NCBI RefSeq assembly: GCF_900100345.1
Contig: NZ_FMTT01000053.1
Coordinates: 1 to 38,636 of the forward strand
Reading direction: 5' to 3'
Source of the DNA: Paenibacillus tianmuensis
GTDB taxonomy: Bacteria; Bacillota; Bacilli; Paenibacillales; NBRC-103111
Length of the DNA stretch: 38,636 nucleotides
Shown here: positions 32,275 to 38,636 of the stretch, in pieces
Numbering within the stretch: the stretch's first letter is position 1
Layout of the letters: each line of letters opens with the position of its first letter
Made by a program: the position numbers and the translations under genes
The notes under the pieces: generated by a model
Seen by the model: only the letters and a program-made list of their open reading frames with translations
What the model was told of the DNA's origin: nothing
Database searches by the model: none

Positions 32275-33021
32275 ATGGCAGACGGTATGAACGAAACGAA
32301 GCGGGACATTCTCCGCGTCCTGCTGATCGAAGACGATCCGATGGTGCAGGAAGTCAACAGTCAATTTGTCGAGCGAGTGGAAGGCTTTCGTGTCACAGGC
32401 ATTGCTTCCAGCGGGGATGAAGGCTTGCGCATGGTAAAAGAGCTGCAGCCCAATCTCGTCATCCTCGATATTTTCATGCCGGTGCGGGACGGCATCGAGA
32501 CGATCATGGAGCTCCGCCGAAATCAAACCCCCGTCGACGTTATGGTGATCAGCGCGGCCAATGATATGCGTACCATTGATCGGATGCTTCAGAACGGGGC
32601 CGTCGATTACATCATGAAACCGTTTAAATTTGAAAGGGTAAAGCAGGCACTCGAGCATTACCGCCAGATGAAGACAGCGCTCGATAGCGGCCATCCCGCT
32701 TCCCAATCCGAGTTGGATCGGCTGCTTTTCGGAAGAACGCATGATGCGTCTTCACCAGACAGGCAAAAGGAAGAGCCGCCGGAATTGCCCAAAGGACTCC
32801 AGGCTGTAACCCTTAAGCAAATTGTGCAATTTTTGGTCCTGCAATCGGAGGCGCTTTCAGCGGAGGAGGTCGCCAAAGGCGTCGGCATCGCCAGAGTGAC
32901 AGCCAGACGTTATCTCGACTTTTTGGAGAAAAGCGGTCAAGTCCGTCTCGATCTCCAATATGGGGTCGGCCGTCCCGTCAATAAATACAGATTATCCTCT
33001 CCGCCCGGCGGATCGCGTTAA
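32275..33021 (+). CDS. dctR: Response regulator DctR (CitB family)
   Basis: A receiver (acidic pair in LLIEDDP, phospho-acceptor in LVILDIFMPVRDG near residue 65, KPFKFERV) is joined to a C-terminal winged-helix DNA-binding region (SAEEVAKGVGIARVTARRYLDFLEKSGQV). This is the DcuR/CitB arrangement and pairs with DctS. Start choice is uncertain: GTG 32248, ATG 32263 and ATG 32275 are in frame; GGGAG at 32258 and AGG nearer the codon favour 32275. Its predicted target is the dctP promoter, which carries four 9-bp repeats. The stop codon lies inside a terminator. Confidence 0.94.
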   Translation: MADGMNETKRDILRVLLIEDDPMVQEVNSQFVERVEGFRVTGIASSGDEGLRMVKELQPNLVILDIFMPVRDGIETIMELRRNQTPVDVMVISAANDMRTIDRMLQNGAVDYIMKPFKFERVKQALEHYRQMKTALDSGHPASQSELDRLLFGRTHDASSPDRQKEEPPELPKGLQAVTLKQIVQFLVLQSEALSAEEVAKGVGIARVTARRYLDFLEKSGQVRLDLQYGVGRPVNKYRLSSPPGGSR

Positions 33022-33045
33022 CAAACAACGCGGTCCGCTTTTTTT
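33008..33045 (+). terminator. Terminator of dctS-dctR
   Basis: GCGGATCGCGTT pairs with AACGCGGTCCGC and is followed by seven T. The dctR stop codon is in the hairpin. Confidence 0.92.
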
Positions 33046-33057
33046 GTGCCCTTTCCG

Positions 33058-33093
33058 AAGACCAAAAAGACCAAAACAACCAATATGTCCAAA
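33058..33093 (+). promoter_or_regulatory. Four 9-bp direct repeats, probable DctR binding array
   Basis: AAGACCAAA, AAGACCAAA, ACAACCAAT and ATGTCCAAA stand head to tail without spacers, sharing CCAA in the same register. The array ends 3 bp before the -35 of dctP, the place for an activator. DctR is the natural candidate; this is inference. Confidence 0.6.
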
Positions 33094-33096
33094 TGA

Positions 33097-33125
33097 TTCA
33101 CAAGTCATTATGAAAGCGTTAGCAT
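33097..33125 (+). promoter_or_regulatory. dctP promoter with CcpA cre site over -10
   Basis: TTCACA (33097-33102), a 17-bp spacer and TAGCAT (33120-33125) form the promoter. TGAAAGCGTTAGCA (33111-33124) matches the cre consensus TGWAARCGYTWNCW at every position and covers the -10. CcpA with HPr-Ser-P should block transcription when preferred sugars are present. Confidence 0.8.
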
Positions 33126-33169
33126 AAAAACACGAAAAGAGAACGCAATGTAGAAAAGAGGGATTTTTC

Positions 33170-34477
33170 ATGAAAATCAATTTCAAAAACCTTACGGTTC
33201 AGGTCTTGATTGCGATTGTCCTCGGGATCTTGATCGGACAATTTTTCCCAACGTTCGGGGTGCAGCTCAAAGTGCTCGGCGATATGTTCGTCAAGCTGAT
33301 CAAAATGGTCATCGCCCCCATCGTCTTTTTCACAATTGTAATCGGTTTTGCGAATATGGGAGATATGAAAAAAATCGGCCGGATCGGCGGCAAAGCACTG
33401 CTGTATTTCGAAATCATCACGACCTTTGCGATGGCGATCGGGATTGCCGTCATGTATCTCGTCCGCCCCGGTTCCGGCATGGATGTCAGCAAAGTCGGGG
33501 CCAATGCGGCAGACGTGGCAAAATATGCGAAGCAAGCGGTGGAAGCTCCGCACGGTTTCATGGATTTTCTGCTCAGCGTCATTCCGGACAGCGTCGTAGG
33601 CGCACTCGCCAAAGGTGACATGCTTCCGGTGCTTTTATTCTCCGTCATGTTTGGTCTCGCTATGGCCTCCCTGGGCGAGAAATCGAGACCCGTCACGCAA
33701 TTTTTCGAGAAATTGAACGAGATTTTCTTTAAATTGGTCGCTATGATCATGCGCTTCTCCCCTATTGCCGCCGGCGGCGCCATGGCTTATACGATTGGGA
33801 AATTCGGGATTGCCTCCCTGTTCTCTCTTGGCAAAATGATGGGCTCCGTTTATATCACCATGCTTCTGTTCGTCATCGTTATTCTCGGCGCAGTAGCCCG
33901 ATTCTACGGCTTCAGCATTTTCAATCTGCTAAAGTTCATCAAAGAAGAAATTTTACTGGTGCTTGGCACCTCCTCCTCCGAATCGGCGCTGCCGCGCTTG
34001 ATGGAACGTCTTGAGAAATACGGCTGCTCCAAGTCGGTCGTCGGTCTAGTCGTCCCAACCGGCTACTCGTTCAACCTGGACGGCACGTCGATTTACTTAT
34101 CGATGGCAGCGCTATTTATTGCGCAAGCCTATGGCATTGAGCTGACGTTGCTGCAAATTGTAACGCTGCTCGGCGTGCTGATGCTGACCTCCAAAGGCGC
34201 GGCAGGCGTTACCGGCTCCGGCTTCGTCACCTTGGCGGCCACACTTGCCGCAATCCCTGGCAACGTGATCCCGGTCGAAGGCATGGCGCTTCTGCTCGGC
34301 GTTGACCGTTTTATGTCCGAAGCACGCGCCATCACGAATCTGATTGGCAATAGCGTCGCCACCGTTGTTATTGCGAAAAGCGAGAAGCAATTCGACAATC
34401 AGACAATTGTGGTATCCCCTGCTTCAGAAGAAGGCGCTTATGTAAGCGGAGAACCCAAGGTACTCACGACAAATTAA
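33170..34477 (+). CDS. dctP: C4-dicarboxylate:cation symporter (DctA family)
   Basis: A 435-residue carrier of the dicarboxylate/amino acid:cation symporter family, importing succinate, fumarate or malate. The fold motifs are clear: the serine-rich loop TSSSESALPRLMERLEK, helix 7 with PTGYSFNLDGTSIY, the loop TSKGAAGVTGSGFV and helix 8 with ITNLIGNSVATVVIAK. A GAGGG site precedes ATG. It has its own promoter after the dctSR terminator. Control by DctR repeats and a cre site is predicted. Confidence 0.95.
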   Translation: MKINFKNLTVQVLIAIVLGILIGQFFPTFGVQLKVLGDMFVKLIKMVIAPIVFFTIVIGFANMGDMKKIGRIGGKALLYFEIITTFAMAIGIAVMYLVRPGSGMDVSKVGANAADVAKYAKQAVEAPHGFMDFLLSVIPDSVVGALAKGDMLPVLLFSVMFGLAMASLGEKSRPVTQFFEKLNEIFFKLVAMIMRFSPIAAGGAMAYTIGKFGIASLFSLGKMMGSVYITMLLFVIVILGAVARFYGFSIFNLLKFIKEEILLVLGTSSSESALPRLMERLEKYGCSKSVVGLVVPTGYSFNLDGTSIYLSMAALFIAQAYGIELTLLQIVTLLGVLMLTSKGAAGVTGSGFVTLAATLAAIPGNVIPVEGMALLLGVDRFMSEARAITNLIGNSVATVVIAKSEKQFDNQTIVVSPASEEGAYVSGEPKVLTTN

Positions 34478-34482
34478 CGTGC

Positions 34483-34518
34483 AAAAAAGCAGCCGTCCCC
34501 TTTCCGAGGCAGCTGCTT
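34483..34518 (-). terminator. Terminator between dctP and lysP
   Basis: AAGCAGC pairs with GCTGCTT across a long loop, followed by TTTTGC on the minus strand. It serves the permease gene and perhaps also dctP. Confidence 0.7.
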
Positions 34519-34527
34519 CATTATTTC

Positions 34528-36000
34528 CTATTTCGACCGTTCCACAACCGTATCCTCGAACACACATTCTTCCAGCTTCAGCATTTTCGTTTTATGCTTC
34601 CACTTATACGTCAGCCATATCGCCAAAAAGAGCGGAATGCCAATATAAGAAGCAAACAGGTAGGCCCAATCGACCGTACCGTTCTTCATCCCGCCGATAC
34701 ACTGACCGACGATAACGATAGCGCACAGTATCCCAGCCAGGATCGGCCCGAACGGAAACCATTTGGCTTTGTACGGCAAATCATTGATGTCCCGGCCTTG
34801 AGCGACATAGGCTTTGCGGAAACGGTAGTGGCTTATCGCTATGCCGAGCCAAGCGATAAAGCCCGACATGCCGGATGCATTCAACAGCCAAATGTAGACG
34901 ACACCGTCCCCGAACGAGGAGGACAAGAAAGCGAACATGCCCAAGACGCTCGTCGCCAGCAGCGCATAAACCGGAACGCCTCTCTTGCTCAGCTTGGCGA
35001 GAAAACGCGGTGCTTTCCCTTCTTTCGCCAGCACCCACAGCATCCGGGTCGACGCGTACATGCCGGAGTTTCCTGCTGACAGTACCGATGTAAGAATAAC
35101 GGCATTCATCACCGATGCGGCGATGCTGAGACCGGCTTTTTCAAATACCATCGTGAATGGGCTCATCGCCACGTCATTGCTCGCCAAATTTTCGTTCGTA
35201 TACGGAACAAGCAGACCGATCACAGCGATAGCAATCAAATAAAACAGCAGAATGCGCCAGAAAACGGAACGGATCGCCTTAGGCACGTTGCGTCGCGGAT
35301 CTTCACTCTCCCCCGCGGCTATCCCTACCAGCTCCGTTCCCTGAAAGGAGAACCCTGCGGCCATAAATACACCCAGCGCAGTCAAGAACCCTCCGTGGAA
35401 AGGCGCGTCGCCAATCGTAAGATTTCGCAAGCCGACGGCTTCGCTGGACCAGATGCCGATGATCATCAGAATGCCGATTCCGATGAACACAATGATCGTG
35501 ACGACCTTAATTAACGCAAACCAGTACTCCGATTCTCCGTAGCTTTTTACCGAAAGCAGATTGAGCCCTACCATCAAGGCGAGAAACAATGCGCTCCAGA
35601 GCAAAGAAGGACTGTCCGGAAGCCAAAATTTAATGATCAGTGTCGCTGCCGACAGCTCGGCGGCTATCGTAATCGCCCAGTTGTACCAATAGTTCCAGCC
35701 GAGCGCGAACCCAAACGACGGGTCCACGAAGCGGGTCGCATACGTGCTGAACGTCCCCGATACCGGCATGTAAGTAGCCATTTCGCCTAAGCTCGTCACT
35801 AGAAAGTAAACCATGATTCCGATAACCAAATACGCAAGGAACGCCCCGCCCGGACCGGCCGAATGAATGGCTCCGCCGCTGGCCAGAAACAGACCGGTAC
35901 CGATGGAACCGCCGAGCGAAATCATCGTCATGTGCCGGGCGGTCAGCCCTCTTTTCAACTGATTCGGGGATGAAGATTTGTCCACTCGGGTAGAATTCAT
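34528..36000 (-). CDS. lysP: LysP-like amino acid permease (APC family)
   Basis: A 490-residue, 12-helix permease. Long segments resemble E. coli LysP closely: LTARHMTMISLGGSIGTGLF, GFALGWNYWYNWA, FSFQGTELVGIAAGESEDP, ILLFYLIAIAVIGL and LSAGNSGMYASTRML. LLNASGMSGFIAWLGIAISH and YRFRKAYVAQGRDINDLPY also match. Lysine is therefore the likely substrate, though other amino acids are possible. GAAGGAG lies about 8 nt before the ATG. Upstream are a cre-like site, a terminator hairpin and a short Lys-rich ORF, suggesting attenuation. Confidence 0.88.
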   Translation of the reverse strand: MNSTRVDKSSSPNQLKRGLTARHMTMISLGGSIGTGLFLASGGAIHSAGPGGAFLAYLVIGIMVYFLVTSLGEMATYMPVSGTFSTYATRFVDPSFGFALGWNYWYNWAITIAAELSAATLIIKFWLPDSPSLLWSALFLALMVGLNLLSVKSYGESEYWFALIKVVTIIVFIGIGILMIIGIWSSEAVGLRNLTIGDAPFHGGFLTALGVFMAAGFSFQGTELVGIAAGESEDPRRNVPKAIRSVFWRILLFYLIAIAVIGLLVPYTNENLASNDVAMSPFTMVFEKAGLSIAASVMNAVILTSVLSAGNSGMYASTRMLWVLAKEGKAPRFLAKLSKRGVPVYALLATSVLGMFAFLSSSFGDGVVYIWLLNASGMSGFIAWLGIAISHYRFRKAYVAQGRDINDLPYKAKWFPFGPILAGILCAIVIVGQCIGGMKNGTVDWAYLFASYIGIPLFLAIWLTYKWKHKTKMLKLEECVFEDTVVERSK

Positions 36001-36050
36001 AGATCGCTACTCCTTCTGAAAATGTTAAGGTCACCCTCATCAAAAATTTT

Positions 36051-36064
36051 TTATGGCGCTTTCA
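36051..36064 (-). promoter_or_regulatory. cre-like site upstream of the permease
   Basis: TGAAAGCGCCATAA fits the CcpA consensus at 12 of 14 positions. It lies in the leader, 50 bp before the start codon, where a bound repressor would act as a roadblock. Confidence 0.4.
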
Positions 36065-36080
36065 ATGGTTCGAAGGGCAT

Positions 36081-36106
36081 AAAAAAAGCCGCAACCTGTA
36101 TGCGAC
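36081..36106 (-). terminator. Leader terminator (possible attenuator) before lysP
   Basis: GTCGCA pairs with TGCGGC and is followed by TTTTTTT on the minus strand. It lies about 80 bp upstream of the permease start codon, inside its leader, and begins at the stop codon of the 8-codon ORF. Confidence 0.65.
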
Positions 36107-36132
36107 TACTTGGTGCTCTTAGGTTTATTCAT
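36106..36132 (-). CDS. Candidate 8-codon Lys-rich leader ORF
   Basis: ATG 36132 encodes MNKPKSTK and TAG; three of eight codons are Lys. The stop overlaps the foot of the terminator hairpin. This resembles amino-acid leader-peptide attenuation, with a LysP-like permease as target. Against it, the ribosome site is weak and far (AGG about 17 nt away), so the ORF may be chance. Confidence 0.35.
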   Translation of the reverse strand: MNKPKSTK

Positions 36133-36176
36133 AAAATCTAAACAATATGCCTACCCATTCTATCATATTTCGTTTC

Positions 36177-36203
36177 ATTATATCTAGTCCTATCTTTTGA
36201 TAG
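36177..36203 (-). promoter_or_regulatory. Promoter and palindromic operator of lysP
   Basis: A perfect TATAAT (36177-36182) lacks a good -35. In its place is the inverted repeat CTATC-AAAA-GATAG (36190-36203), which could bind a regulator. Confidence 0.45.
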
Positions 36204-36383
36204 CTTTCTCTCATAAGAAAAACACCTGAAGGCATTGGGAATTTTAATTCTGTTTCTCTCCGCCCTTCTTTCGACTCCAGACGCGTCGTTAGGGATCAGG
36301 AATACGAGAGGGGGCCATGCTCCGTGTGAGGCATCAAAGGGACCGTCAGAATGGTTGACGATCCCGCCTTTGTTTAGTCTATG
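36204..36383. other. Non-coding gap before the thioesterase stop codon
   Basis: I see no ORF with a start signal, no RNA gene and no clear terminator here. It is the tail between the thioesterase and permease units. Confidence 0.4.
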
Positions 36384-37103
36384 CTATCTGCCCGATGATA
36401 ATGGTACCATGCTTAATGTTTCGTTAATCAGCTTAACGATAGGCTCCGTTTGATCGTGAATGAAGAAATGTCCACCATCATACTCGACAATTTTGAAGGC
36501 ACCGTTGGTATGGTCACTCCAAGCGGTCAGATGCTCAGGAACCATGTCGTCTTCTTTTCCATTCAATACGGTAAGGTCGCAATCGAACTTCATATTTTTT
36601 TCATGATAAACATAGGTTTCAACCAGTTTATAGTCCGATCTTAAAAGCGGTATAAAGATCTCCGCCAATTCCCGGTTTTCGAACAGTTCGCGTGGTGTTC
36701 CTCCGAGTTGGTGAACTTCAGTCATAAAGTCGGCTTCGGGAAGGAGGTGCATCACCTTCCTGTCATTCGGACACTGCGGCGCCCGGCGCCCGGATGCAAA
36801 GATGTGCACCGGTTCCACGCCCTTTCGCTGCTTAATTTTGCAGCAGAGCTCATGCGTCAGCAAGCTTCCCATACTGTGCCCAAACAAGGCAAACGGGGCA
36901 TGGAGCCTTCCGCTGATCTCACGGTAAATATCTTCGACCGCTTGCTCTACGTTAGCATAAGGGGATTCGTTAAATCTCCGGCCTCTTCCGGCCAACTCCA
37001 CAGGATATAATTCAATATCCGCATTCAATAATCTTTTCCATTTGGAATAAATCGTAGCCGATCCGCCGGCATAAGGCAGACAAAACAACTGAATTTTACT
37101 CAT
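36384..37103 (-). CDS. Type II thioesterase (SrfAD/GrsT-like)
   Basis: A 239-residue alpha/beta hydrolase that clears misprimed or stalled acyl groups from carrier proteins of peptide or polyketide synthetases. It starts MSKIQLFCLPYAGGSA, has the nucleophile Ser77 in FGHSMGS, the acid in LNGKEDDMVP and the base His in GGHFF. PVELAGRGRRFNE is typical. ATG 37103 is preferred for homology, with GGGGTG 11 nt upstream; a TTG at 37121 is in frame. No synthetase gene is in the window. Its composition is more AT-rich than its neighbours. Confidence 0.92.
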   Translation of the reverse strand: MSKIQLFCLPYAGGSATIYSKWKRLLNADIELYPVELAGRGRRFNESPYANVEQAVEDIYREISGRLHAPFALFGHSMGSLLTHELCCKIKQRKGVEPVHIFASGRRAPQCPNDRKVMHLLPEADFMTEVHQLGGTPRELFENRELAEIFIPLLRSDYKLVETYVYHEKNMKFDCDLTVLNGKEDDMVPEHLTAWSDHTNGAFKIVEYDGGHFFIHDQTEPIVKLINETLSMVPLSSGR

Positions 37104-37323
37104 GAAATGAATGCACCCCAATCCGTTTAATAGAACGTATTTTGCGTTAATCGGTTTGCTTAAAACGGCAAAATAAATATGATCCTCACTTTAACCCTTC
37201 CTTGTTTACATTTTTTGCAACTATCATGGACTATATTTTACCAAATAAAATAGGTATTGTATATTTAGTTTTTGTAGATTCGATAAGTTATGTCCCGCAA
37301 AATCTTTTGCCAAACACTATGAC
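37104..37323. other. AT-rich intergenic region upstream of the thioesterase
   Basis: No coding frame with a start signal is seen. It must hold the thioesterase promoter, but no convincing -35/-10 pair stands out. Confidence 0.4.
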
Positions 37324-37381
37324 AACAAAGAGCTGTTTTTGAAGAAAGTAGAAATACTTTCTTCAAAAACAGCTCTTTGTT
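37324..37381 (-). terminator. 26-bp perfect palindrome at the end of the rRNA-tRNA operon
   Basis: The arms begin AACAAAGAGCTG and end CAGCTCTTTGTT, perfectly complementary over 26 bp with a 6-nt loop. It follows the last tRNA gene on the minus strand. A strong T-run is missing, but its stability and place fit a transcript end. Confidence 0.65.
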
Positions 37382-37408
37382 TAAGCATGCTTTGTCAAGC
37401 GCAAAGTA

Positions 37409-37482
37409 CGTGCCCTGAGAGATTCGAACTCCCGACCTTTTGATTCGTAGTCAAACGCTCTATCCGGCTGAGCTAAGGGCAC
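37409..37482 (-). tRNA. tRNA-Arg (ACG)
   Basis: Acceptor GTGCCCT pairs with AGGGCAC, the anticodon loop reads CTACGAA with ACG, and the T-arm has GTTCGAATC. CCA is not encoded. Confidence 0.96.
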
Positions 37483-37499
37483 ATAATTTTTTCAAGAAA

Positions 37500-37574
37500 T
37501 GGAGCGGAAGACGGGATTCGAACCCGCGACCCTCGCCTTGGCAAGGCGATGCTCTACCCCTGAGCCACTTCCGC
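37500..37574 (-). tRNA. tRNA-Gly (GCC)
   Basis: Acceptor GCGGAAG pairs with CTTCCGC, the anticodon loop TTGCCAA holds GCC, the discriminator is T, and CCA is encoded. Confidence 0.96.
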
Positions 37575-37581
37575 GTAAAGA

Positions 37582-37665
37582 TGCGGTCGAGAGGACTCGA
37601 ACCTCCACGGCTGTTACACCACTAGAACCTGAATCTAGCGCGTCTGCCAATTCCGCCACGACCGC
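37582..37665 (-). tRNA. tRNA-Leu (CAG)
   Basis: A class II tRNA with a long variable arm. The anticodon stem CTAGA/TCTAG encloses TTCAGGT, giving CAG. CCA is not encoded. Confidence 0.95.
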
Positions 37666-37676
37666 ATATTTAATTT

Positions 37677-37762
37677 TGGTGCGGTTGAGAGGACTCGAAC
37701 CTCCACGAGCGTACGCCCACTACCCCCTCAAGATAGCGTGTCTGCCATTCCACCACAACCGC
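37677..37762 (-). tRNA. tRNA-Leu (GAG)
   Basis: A class II tRNA with a long variable arm. The anticodon stem CTATC/GGTAG encloses TTGAGGG, giving GAG. CCA is encoded. Confidence 0.94.
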
Positions 37763-37770
37763 ATATAACG

Positions 37771-37843
37771 TGAGCCATGTAGGACTCGAACCTACGACAC
37801 CCTGATTAAAAGTCAGGTGCTCTACCAACTGAGCTAATGGCTC
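37771..37843 (-). tRNA. tRNA-Lys (TTT)
   Basis: Acceptor GAGCCAT pairs with ATGGCTC, the anticodon loop CTTTTAA holds TTT, and the T-arm has GTTCGAGTC. CCA is not encoded. Confidence 0.96.
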
Positions 37844-37856
37844 ATAATCTTAAAAC

Positions 37857-37942
37857 TGGTGGAGGCTGATGGATTCGAACCACCGAACTCGTCAGAGAAC
37901 AGATTTACAGTCTGCTGCGTTTGGCCACTTCGCTAAGCCTCC
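37857..37942 (-). tRNA. tRNA-Tyr (GTA)
   Basis: A class II tRNA with acceptor GGAGGCT, anticodon loop CTGTAAA holding GTA, and a long variable arm. CCA is encoded. Confidence 0.96.
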
Positions 37943-37959
37943 GTGTTGCTAATAAAGCA

Positions 37960-38035
<76 letters not shown>

Positions 38036-38053
38036 GGGCCCGTCTTATTCATG

Positions 38054-38073
38054 AAAAAACCCACGCTTGTGGG
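38054..38073 (-). terminator. Terminator-like hairpin between 5S rRNA and tRNA-Phe
   Basis: CCCAC-AAGC-GTGGG followed by TTTTTTC on the minus strand, 7 nt after the 5S 3' end. The stem is short but GC-rich and has a full T-run. Confidence 0.6.
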
Positions 38074-38079
38074 CATTCC

Positions 38080-38196
38080 GCTTGGCGACGTCCTACTCTC
38101 CCAGGACCCTGCGGTCCAAGTACCATCGGCGCTGGAAGGCTTAACGGTCGTGTTCGGGATGGGTACGCGTGGTTCCCTTCCGCCATCATCACCAAA
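38080..38196 (-). rRNA. rrf: 5S ribosomal RNA
   Basis: The minus strand starts TTTGGTGATGATGGCG and contains CCCATCCCGAACACG, GTTAAGCC and CAGCGCCGATGGTA. It ends GAGAGTAGGACGTCGCCAAGC. The length of 117 nt and the order are those of a Bacillales 5S rRNA. Confidence 0.96.
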
Positions 38197-38329
38197 CGGA
38201 TGTCGATGTTTCTGCCACGAAACATCTTTACTTTTCTCAAGGCGACTTGCACCCTGAAAACTGGACCGAAACAAAGCGTAAAGCGAATGATCATTGCTTC
38301 CGAAGTAGCTTTCCGAAGGAAAGCTTGTA

Positions 38330-38636
<307 letters not shown>

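Noticed and set aside
36029..36037. AGGGTGACC in the lysP leader as a T-box
   Set aside because: It only partly resembles the T-box core and no terminator/antiterminator follows it.
36001..36203. Lysine riboswitch (L-box) before the LysP-like gene
   Set aside because: The leader is too short and shows none of the conserved L-box core segments.

Overview
The window looks like chromosome from a Gram-positive spore-former of the Paenibacillus/Cohnella type. Support comes from strong AGGAGG ribosome sites, the 23S-5S-tRNA array typical of Bacillales, a guanine riboswitch on xpt-pbuX, a CcpA cre site, B. subtilis-type DctB/S/R/P, Amj, CD3324-family and YcnJ-like proteins, and GC-rich coding with TTG and GTG starts. 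The genus is inference.

Layout. 1-1300: the N-terminal end of an IS1595-type transposase, cut by the window edge, beside an AT-rich MFS pseudogene. 1.3-6.8 kb: signal peptidase I, an aldo/keto reductase, a membrane GGDEF-EAL protein and a CopC-CopD copper protein. 6.9-10.8 kb: class Ia ribonucleotide reductase nrdA-nrdB behind a promoter, two NrdR-like boxes one helical register apart, and a structured leader ending in an intrinsic terminator. The nrdA-nrdB gap is filled with hairpins. 10.8-14.7 kb: a chemoreceptor and a lone receiver plus HPt-REC-GGDEF-REC signalling pair. 14.7-16.9 kb: a GGCT-family gene, a 46-aa ORF, a CD3324-family HTH gene and a roughly 1-kb stretch holding tiny minus-strand ORFs with hairpins. 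16.7-18.9 kb: guanine riboswitch, xpt and pbuX. 19-20.6 kb: a YfkN-like nucleotidase. 20.7-24.3 kb: a phosphonate-type ABC importer split into convergent phnD(+) and phnCEE(-), with Pho-box-like repeats before phnD. 24.4-27.9 kb: Amj, an ABC-2 exporter and HemD. 28.2-34.5 kb: a LysM-3D wall protein and the C4-dicarboxylate locus dctB / dctS-dctR / dctP, with an unknown lipoprotein gene inside it. 34.5-37.1 kb: a LysP-like permease with an attenuator-like leader, and an orphan type II thioesterase. 37.3-38.6 kb: the end of an rRNA operon read leftward: 23S (partial), 5S, tRNA-Phe, Tyr, Lys, Leu(GAG), Leu(CAG), Gly, Arg, then a 26-bp palindrome.

How the parts fit. DctB binds dicarboxylate outside, DctS-DctR signal, and DctP imports. 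The dctP promoter carries four 9-bp repeats directly upstream of -35 and a consensus cre over -10, which would combine activation with glucose repression. Xpt and PbuX form a purine salvage unit under guanine control. The nrd operon appears doubly controlled, by NrdR at the DNA level and by an unassigned leader RNA. No CRISPR array, prophage or complete transposon was seen. The least explained parts are the nrd leader, the tiny-ORF cassettes at 15.85-16.45 kb, and the Lys-rich leader ORF with terminator before the lysine-type permease.
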